A stretch of 64,000 bases of DNA from Deroplatys truncata (lineage: Eukaryota > Arthropoda > Insecta > Mantodea > Mantidae). The stretch covers positions 414,169,198 to 414,233,197 of the forward strand of contig CM060990.1 of NCBI GenBank assembly GCA_030765065.1, in the 5' to 3' direction. This document shows, piece by piece, positions 57,593 to 64,000 of this stretch (the stretch's first letter is position 1; each line of letters starts with the position of its first letter). The notes below the pieces were generated by a model. It was given only the letters and a program-made list of their open reading frames with translations, was not told the origin of the DNA and did not search any database. The translations under genes and the position numbers were made by a program.

Positions 57593-58216
57593 ATGATGAT
57601 TATGATGAGATGAGCTTAAGGGCATTCGACTGCTAAGGCTATTAGCGCCCTTAACATGTGTAAAATATAAAACTTAAAAGTCAAAAAATTAAAAAACCAT
57701 ACACAAACCGCTTGGTAAAAAACACTGAGGAACACAAAAGACATAATACTAAGCTCTACACACTAAAAACATGGTCAACAAGAGAATAAAACAACGTGTC
57801 AAGAACTGTAGAATGCGAGGAACACGAGTGCCAGATGTCCACTGGGGAGGAGTGCTCCCATAAAAAGATAACTTAAAATCAAACGGCTAAAAGGCGCTCA
57901 GCGCATCAAATGCAACGGCTAAAACCAATTTCAGTGATAAAACGTAAAAGACATTCTACAGCATGCGCGTCGTCTGCCAAAACGTTGGCTAGGCCAACAG
58001 ACAGACCGACACGAACGCGCAACGGAGCTAAAACTTGACACTCCTCTAAAATGTGACGCACCGTTAAGGGCGCATCACACTGCTCACAGAGTGGTGCGGG
58101 TTCACCACTGAGCAGGTATCGATGACCAAAAAGACAATGTCCCATGGTAGACGGGCTAAAAGCACCTCTTCCCGACGAGAAAAACGAGAAGGTGTACCCC
58201 AGACTGAAGAGAGAGG
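57593..58216 (-). mobile_element. Element L: 624-bp 5'-truncated LINE nested in K
   Basis: A short (ATG)n tail, a damaged hairpin (right arm AGCGCCCTTA at 57643-57652), the 3' UTR and only the last ~100 codons of ORF2 (57906-58216), with the CX2CX7HX4C motif. The 5' end stops abruptly in the RNase H to C-terminal linker, a typical incomplete reverse transcription product. A perfect 10-bp TSD in the RT gene of K dates it after K. Confidence 0.88.
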
Positions 58217-58226
58217 CCGGCCCAGG
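58217..58226. repeat. TSD, right copy (element L)
   Basis: CCGGCCCAGG, identical to 57583-57592; K resumes here with AGCGGAG. Confidence 0.85.
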
Positions 58227-59569
58227 AGCGGAGAGCCTAAAGCAATGAAGAGCGTGCCCCAGCTCCCACATTGTAAAAAGGGCATTATAACATTCAGTAT
58301 TATCAGACCGAAAAGCATAGGTAGCGAAATCCAGCCGGTCTTTATTAGAGCGAAAGCCGGCGGAATAATGGTCTGAACTGGAAACCGCCTCAAAGGCAGC
58401 ACCCAGAGTGTTATCGATGGCAGCCGGATTCACTATGGTAGCATTGGAAACCTGAAGGCCAGAAACAGTACAATGCGACACTTTAACTAAGAAGCGCCGA
58501 AGTTTATCCCAAGCAACAGATGAAGGCGTAAAGCGATGAAAAGATTCGACAAAACGAGTCCACGACGCCTTCTTGCTATTCTGAATAATGCGGCGAGCCC
58601 TGGCGCGCGATTGTTTAAAAGTCGCCCAATTAGCAAGTGTAGGGTGACGCCGAAACACCCTAAGTGCAGTTCTACGGGGACGAACGGCGTCCCGACAATC
58701 CTCGTATCACCAGGGAACAGGCATTCGCCGAGGTTGAGAGGATGAACGGGGAATTGCACGTTCAGCAGTAGAGAAAATCGTAGACTAAGGTGCTGCACTA
58801 GTTGGTTGTTGTCGGTGAAGGGCTAGTCGTCTAAATGCACGAGGCTGAAATACAAGCTCCAGTCGGCATTCGTGAATATCCAGGTAGGTACTCTGGAATG
58901 GTGTACGTGGTGTGACAGAAGAGTAACGATGCAGGGTTAATGGTCGCTGGAGTAGGTGTCAGCGACGACGTTGCACTGCAGACGACTAGCAAGCTGGAGT
59001 GAGCAAACGGCAAGGTTCAAGTGAGAAAATGTACCGGAAGAATCAGAAAGAAACGTAGGCCCGCCTGTATTCAGAATAGAGATATTGAACTGATCAAATA
59101 TGTCAGAAAGAAGAGTTCCCCTCGCACAAGCCCTTGGCGATCCCCACAGGGGGTGATGGGCGTTAAATTCTCCCAACAGAAGAAATGGTGTTATGAGAGC
59201 GGACAGGAGAGCACGAATGTCCGCGGTAGCAAGGGTAGACAATGGAGGTGAATACACAGAACAAACAGAAAAGAAAAAACCGGGTAACCGCAGTCTAATA
59301 GCAACAGCCATCAAGTCGAACGTAAGAGTGAGACGTTGAAAATGAACGTCGTTTCGCACTAACAACATGACAGCTCCATGAGCAGGAGTACCCTTCTCTG
59401 GTTCAAGGTCGTAGCGAACCGGAGTATATCCTCGGAGACCAAAAGGATCGTGAGGGCGAAGCTTAGTCTCCTGCAAACACACGACCATAGGCGAATGATA
59501 ACGCAATAAAAGTTGCAGTTTCGCCCTATGCGGCCGTACACCACGCACATTCCATGTCAGGATAGCCAT
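58217..59569 (-). pseudogene. ORF2 of K, 5' part (endonuclease to RT start)
   Basis: It starts at ATG 59569 (MAILTWNVRG). The endonuclease is open for 210 residues with QET, GEFNAHH (GDFN Asp to Glu) and SDH, then a stop. The post-endonuclease linker and RT start (58658-58226) follow in another frame. The W-G-APGP segment ends at the L insertion. The GDFN change would weaken the endonuclease even without the stops. Confidence 0.83.
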
Positions 59570-59590
59570 TAAGAAAAAGGCATAAACTGT

Positions 59591-60053
59591 CTACTTAGAA
59601 GGGTGGCTTAAAAGTACCTTTTGTTTAACCTTTGGGCTCGGGCTTTTGGTATGGAGTTGGTCATACCCCATAGCCTCCTCGAAGGGAGGGCCCACGTGCT
59701 CTGAGCCAGAAAGCGATTCAAACGCCGAGAATCGGTTCTGGGTGGCGATGGGTGAGCGGTGCCGGTGAGCGCGGCCTGGCCCAGGAGCTTCCTGGGACTG
59801 CGACCTCCGAGGAGGAGAAGGTGAACTCTGCTTACTGTGAACACGCGGAGGGTCTTTTAGAAAGTCTTCTCGTCCAAATTTCTGCTTCGGTTTTTCTCTG
59901 TGGCTTATGACTTCATAGAGTTTGGACCAGGTTCAGAGGGCTTGGTAACAGTAGCTGAAATGGACGGCCGGATGGTAGTGGAGGTCAAGGTATTCATGGT
60001 CCAAATTTGAGTCCCAGCATCCTTCCGGTGTACTGGCGAGGCAGCAACAGAGC
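59591..60053 (-). pseudogene. ORF1 of K, C-terminal tail
   Basis: The last ~150 codons of ORF1 (basic Ser/Pro/Lys tail) on the minus strand, frame-broken, cut on the right by the tail of element M. It is closest in sequence to ORF1 of element 2 (same HSK/SSPPRRS-type variants), supporting the older subfamily. Confidence 0.78.
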
Positions 60054-63000
60054 TGATGATGATGATGATCATATGGTGTTAAGGGCGCTAAATACCAAAG
60101 GTCATACCGCCCTTACAAGGTGTAAAATATAACAATCAAGAAATAAAAAACGGAAAATCTGATAAGTCAAAAACACTAAAAAGCACTCACACAAATGCTA
60201 AAACCACCACACTAAAACATGTTATACAAAACAATAAAAGAGTAAAAACACGATACAAGAGCTGTAGAACGTTTTGGACATGAGCGCCATATGTCCAGTG
60301 GGGAGTAGAGCCCCCATTAAAAAGGCAATATAATATCACAAGGTTAAAAGGCGCTCAACGCATCATATGCGCCGATTAAAATCACTGTCATGGATATAAC
60401 GTAAAAGACATTCTACACCATGCGCGTTCTCTGCCAAAACGTTGGCTATGTCAACAGGCAGACCCACACGACCGCGCAATGGTGCTAAAATTTGACACTC
60501 TGTTAAAATGTGACGCACCGTTAAGGGCGCATCACACTGCTCGCATACTGATGCGGGGTCACCACTGAACAAATACCTATGACTAAAAATGAAATGTCCG
60601 ATACGAAGGCGTGTTAAAATTACCTCTTCCCGACGAGAAGCACGCGAAGAGGTAGCCCAGAATAACGGGAGAGGTTTAACCTCCCGTAACTTGTTCCCCC
60701 GGAGGGCCGACCACTCATCGCTCCAACGTGAGAGGATGCGGCGACGTAAAACAATAAAAAAATCTGACGAGGGAACAACAGAGGTTAAAATCGCCGACTT
60801 GGCAGCGGTATCGGCAGACTCGTTCCCTGAGATGCTAACATGACCTGAAATCCACATGAGGGAGACGCGGTTGCCAGAGACTCCAAGCGAGTGGACCAGG
60901 TCATGTATGCGCTGTACGAGTGAGTGGTAACTGTACAGCGCGTTAATACCGTGCAGGGTACTCAGGGAGTCTGTGCAAAGAACAGAGTGCTGTAAATCAT
61001 GCCGCTGGATGTATAAAAGAGCCTGATAAATACTAAAAAGTTCTGCGGTAAAAATCGAATATTGCCCCTGTAAACGAAAGGTAAAGCTACGCCGACCAAA
61101 AAAAAAGGCACACCCTACTCCAACATCAGTCTTAGACCCATCAGAGTATATAAAATGACAGTTACCGACTTTAGCCTGGAGTTCTAAAAAACCTGATCTA
61201 AGACTGAAGAAGGGATCTCAGTCTTCGGCATCGACTTTAACCCAAGGTGATATGGGCCTCAGCACGCAGCCATGGAGGAAAAGGCGTTTCCCCCTGGGAA
61301 GGGCCGGCGCTGGCGCAACGTCCAAATGCCGAAGGAGGTGTAGAAATCGAACCCCTGGAGGTAGTAATGCAGAGGAGCTAACTAAATATTGTCGATCAAG
61401 CGAATCCTCGTAAAATAACTCGAAGGACGGGTGGGTAGGCAAGCTAGACAGTCGACAAGCATAAATGCACAAAAGCATCTCACGACGGAAGGACAGCGGA
61501 GGCTCTGCAGCTTCTGCGTACAGCCTGGGTACAGGGCTAGTTGGAAAGGCCCCTGTAATGACTCTTATACCACGGTGATGAATGGAATTCAAGCGACGTA
61601 ATACAGATGGACGTGCCGATCAATCGACAAAGCACCCGTAATCAAGCTTGGATCGGACCAAGGGGCGATAAGGACGCAGAAGAACGGTCCGATCAGCTCC
61701 CCAGGATGTGCCACTTAAAACACGTAAAAGATTAAGAGAACTTTGCTTTTAAAAAGGAAACGCGCGAAGTACAACACAACTTCCTATCAAAAATCAACCC
61801 CAAAAATTTCACTTCGTCTGCAAACGGAGGTATCTCCGGCCTAAGATGGAGAGAAGGCGGAGGGAAATATTTCAGGCGCCAGAAGTTGATGCAGACGGAT
61901 TTCTAGGCGGAGAAATTGAAGCCGTTGGCGTTACTCCAGGCTAGAGACGGTCGATACAACTCTGGAGACGGCGTTCGAGAAGACAGGTCCACCGTGAACA
62001 GCAATAAATGGCAAAATCGTCAACAAAAAGGGACGATGAAATGCCAGGTGGAATACAATCAACAATAGGGCTGATAGCAATAGCAAAAACTGTGACACTG
62101 AGTACAGAGCCCTGCGGTACTCTGTACTCTTGAATAAAACGACTAGAAAAAACCGAGCCCACACGTACACGAAAGACGCGGTCCGTCATAAACTCCCGAA
62201 GAAATATGGGAAGACGACCGCGGATATTCCATGTGTGAAGTGTAAGTAAAATGTCGCCCCTACAACAAGTGTCATAGGCTTTCTCCAGGTCAAAAAAGAC
62301 AGCCACGGTTTGACACTTTCTCAGAAATCCATTCATAATCTGCGTCGACAGAGACACCAGATGGTCCACGGTAGGGCGATATCGACGAAATCCACACTGA
62401 GCGTTCGCCAGAAGCTCCTGAGGCTCAAGCCACCATGTCAAACGCCCGTTGATCATGCGATCCATTACTTTGCAAATGCAACTGGTGAGGGAGATAGGGC
62501 GGTAGCTGGAAGGTATTTGGAAATCCTTACAAGGATTAATTATAGGGACTATGGTGGCTTCGCGCCATACGACGGAAAAAGACTATCTTGACAAATACGG
62601 TTATATACCTCTAAGAGAAAGAGTTTGCTGTCGGCTGAAAGGTTCTTTAACATAAGGACATGAATGCCGTCCGGCCCAGGAGCAGAATGCCGAGAGCAAT
62701 GAAGAGCCTGCTCCAGCTCCCTCAGTGTGAAAAGTTCATTATAACACTCGGTATTTGCAGACCGAAAATTAAAGTTGGCGGAATCCAGCCGGTCTTTGAT
62801 AGAGCGAAAGCCGCCGGAATAATGGTCTGAACTGGAAACCGCCTCAAACGCAGCACCCAGAGTGTTAGTGATGGTCTGAGACTCAAGCCACCATGTCAAC
62901 CGCCCGTTGATCATGCGCTCCATCACCTTGCAAATGCAACTGGTGAGGGAGATAGGGCGGTAGCTGGAAGGTAGTTGGCGATCCTTCCCAGGCTTAAGAA

Positions 63001-64000
63001 TAGGGACAATGGTGGCTTCGCGCCAAAGGGAAGGAAAAATGCCGTCTTGCGAAATACGGTTATAGACCTGTAAGAGAAAGAGTTTACTGTCGCCTGAAAG
63101 GTGCTTTAACATCACGACATGAATGCCGTCCGGGCCAAGAGCGGAGTGCCTGGAGCAATTAAGAGCGTGCTCTAGCTCCCTCATTGTGAATAGTTCGTTA
63201 TAGCATTCATCATTAGCAGACCGAAAAGTATATGACGCGGAATCCAGCCGGTCTTGAATAGAGCGAAAGCCGGCGGAATAATGGTCTGAACTGGAAACCG
63301 CCGCAAAGGCAGCACCCAGAGTGTTAGCGATGGCAGCCGGATCCACTATGGTGGCATTAGAAACCTGAAGGCCAGAAACAGTACAATGTGACACTTTACC
63401 TGAGAAGCGACGAAGTTTATCACAAACAATGGATGAAGGCGAAAAACGATTAAAAGACTCGACAAAACGAGCCCAAGATGCCTTCTTGCTATCCTGAATA
63501 ATGCGACGAGCCCTGGCGCGCGATTGCTTAAAAGTCACCAAATTATCAAGTGTAGGGTGTCGCCGAAACACCCGAAGTGCAGTCCTACGGGCACGAACGG
63601 CGTCCCGAGAATCCTCGTTCCACCACGGAACAGGTGGCCGCCGAGGTTGGGAGGATGAACGGGGTATTGCGCGTTCGGCGGCAGAGAAAATAATAGACGT
63701 AATGTGCTGCACTAGTTGGTTAATGTCGGAGAAGGGCTGGTCGTCAAAATGCACGAGGATGGAATATAAGCTCCAGTCGGCTTTTGCGAATATCCAGGTA
63801 GGTACTCTGGAATGCTGTACGTCGTGCGACAGAAGAGAAACGATGCAGGGGTAATGGTCGCTGGAGTAGGTGTTAGCGACGACGTTCCACTGAAGACGAT
63901 GAGCAAGCTGGGGTGAGCAAATGGCAAGGTCCAGGTGAGAGAATGCACCAGAAGAATCAGAAATAAAAGTAGGTGCACCTGTATTGAGGATGGAAAGATT
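60054..64000 (-). mobile_element. Element M: chimeric LINE inserted in K (runs off window)
   Basis: A (TGA)n tail with a GATCAT variation (60054-60071), a decayed hairpin, 3' UTR and ORF2 (60363 onward) on the minus strand. At about 62876 the sequence jumps back: an RT N-terminal block (about 62410-62872) is followed by the equivalent block again (62877-63340). The two blocks differ at many sites, so they come from two different copies, not a recent tandem duplication. The right part resembles G (62877-63300) and H (beyond). The window ends in the endonuclease domain. Confidence 0.82.
60363..64000 (-). pseudogene. ORF2 of M, chimeric with duplicated RT N-terminus
   Basis: The left part is degenerate: C-terminal zinc motif, RNase H with SGHVSISGNESAD, a short deletion near 60785, and an RT palm with FFDLEKAYD, VPQGS and FVDDFAI (62465-61941). 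The right part is open across the junction (62549-63754 and further). It encodes one RT finger region twice, joined in frame at ESQTITNTLG. The RT would therefore have a ~155-residue internal repeat. The endonuclease (SDH and upstream) reaches the window edge. Confidence 0.82.

Larger units (their letters stand above)
54932..60053 (-). mobile_element. Element K: degenerate LINE interrupted by L and M
   Basis: A minus-strand copy of the older type. It has a long (GATGAT)n tail (54932-54959), a damaged hairpin (about 54967-55004), ORF2 (55257-57592 and 58217-59569) and the C-terminal part of ORF1 (59591-60053). A 624-bp element L sits inside the RT region with a 10-bp TSD. A further element M begins at 60054 inside ORF1, so the rest of K should lie right of the window. 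With L removed, the K sequence rejoins at GGCCCAGGAGCGG as in other copies. Confidence 0.85.

Overview
This window is eukaryotic, almost certainly arthropod and probably insect, and repeat-dominated. There is no operon structure, no ribosome binding sites and no dense gene array. About 46 of the 64 kb are copies of one family of non-LTR (LINE-type) retrotransposon. It has two ORFs. ORF1 (429 codons when intact) has an RRM-like N-terminal half and three CCHC-type zinc knuckles. ORF2 (1229 codons) has an endonuclease/exonuclease/phosphatase (EEP) endonuclease, a reverse transcriptase, RNase H and a C-terminal CCHC motif. That order, plus a trinucleotide 3' tail instead of poly(A), points to the I group (I/Jockey-like) of LINEs. 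Intervening single-copy DNA is AT-rich and holds older transposon debris and at most one weak exon candidate.

Layout: 1-1687, 5' part of a minus-strand copy (element 1). 1688-3956, non-repeat DNA. 3968-9902, element 2, old and full length, with an 11-bp target-site duplication (TSD). 9914-11130, non-repeat DNA. 11144-33266, a 22.1-kb composite of LINE copies bounded by one exact 13-bp TSD; its outermost element survives only as a 3' end (11144-11526) and a 5' end (32668-33266). Inside are element B (nearly intact), element C (nearly intact), element D (internally deleted), element E (inverted, plus strand) and two orphan ORF2 fragments. 33493-34220 and 40130-40806 are two halves of one degenerate repeat-encoded protein gene, split by element G (34221-40128, imperfect 11-bp TSD). 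41370-42335 is a Tc1/mariner-like transposase relic. 42382-42967 is a 221-bp-arm inverted repeat that may be an inverted LTR. 45344-51446 is element H, full length with a 12-bp TSD. 51879-53660 holds a degenerate LINE endonuclease and a degenerate Penelope-like RT/GIY-YIG relic. 54932-60053 is element K, interrupted by a 624-bp truncated insertion L. 60054-64000 is element M, inserted in K's ORF1 and itself chimeric.

How it works together: ORF1 would coat the element RNA, and ORF2 would nick target DNA and prime reverse transcription from a 3' end carrying a 10-bp-stem hairpin followed by (TCA)n. Most copies are dead, but B and H keep an intact ORF1. B's ORF2 shows one nonsense codon and C's ORF2 one nonsense codon plus one frameshift, so the family was active recently. 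The most interesting observations are the single TSD around the composite, a one-base ORF2 lesion shared by three copies at a six-T run (possible -1 frameshifting or trans-mobilisation), a 50-bp inverted templated insertion in H, and the hairpins at both element ends. No host gene, tRNA, rRNA or CRISPR array could be supported, and no clearly new biological system was found. Assignments rest on motifs read by eye and on remembered family features, not on searches.
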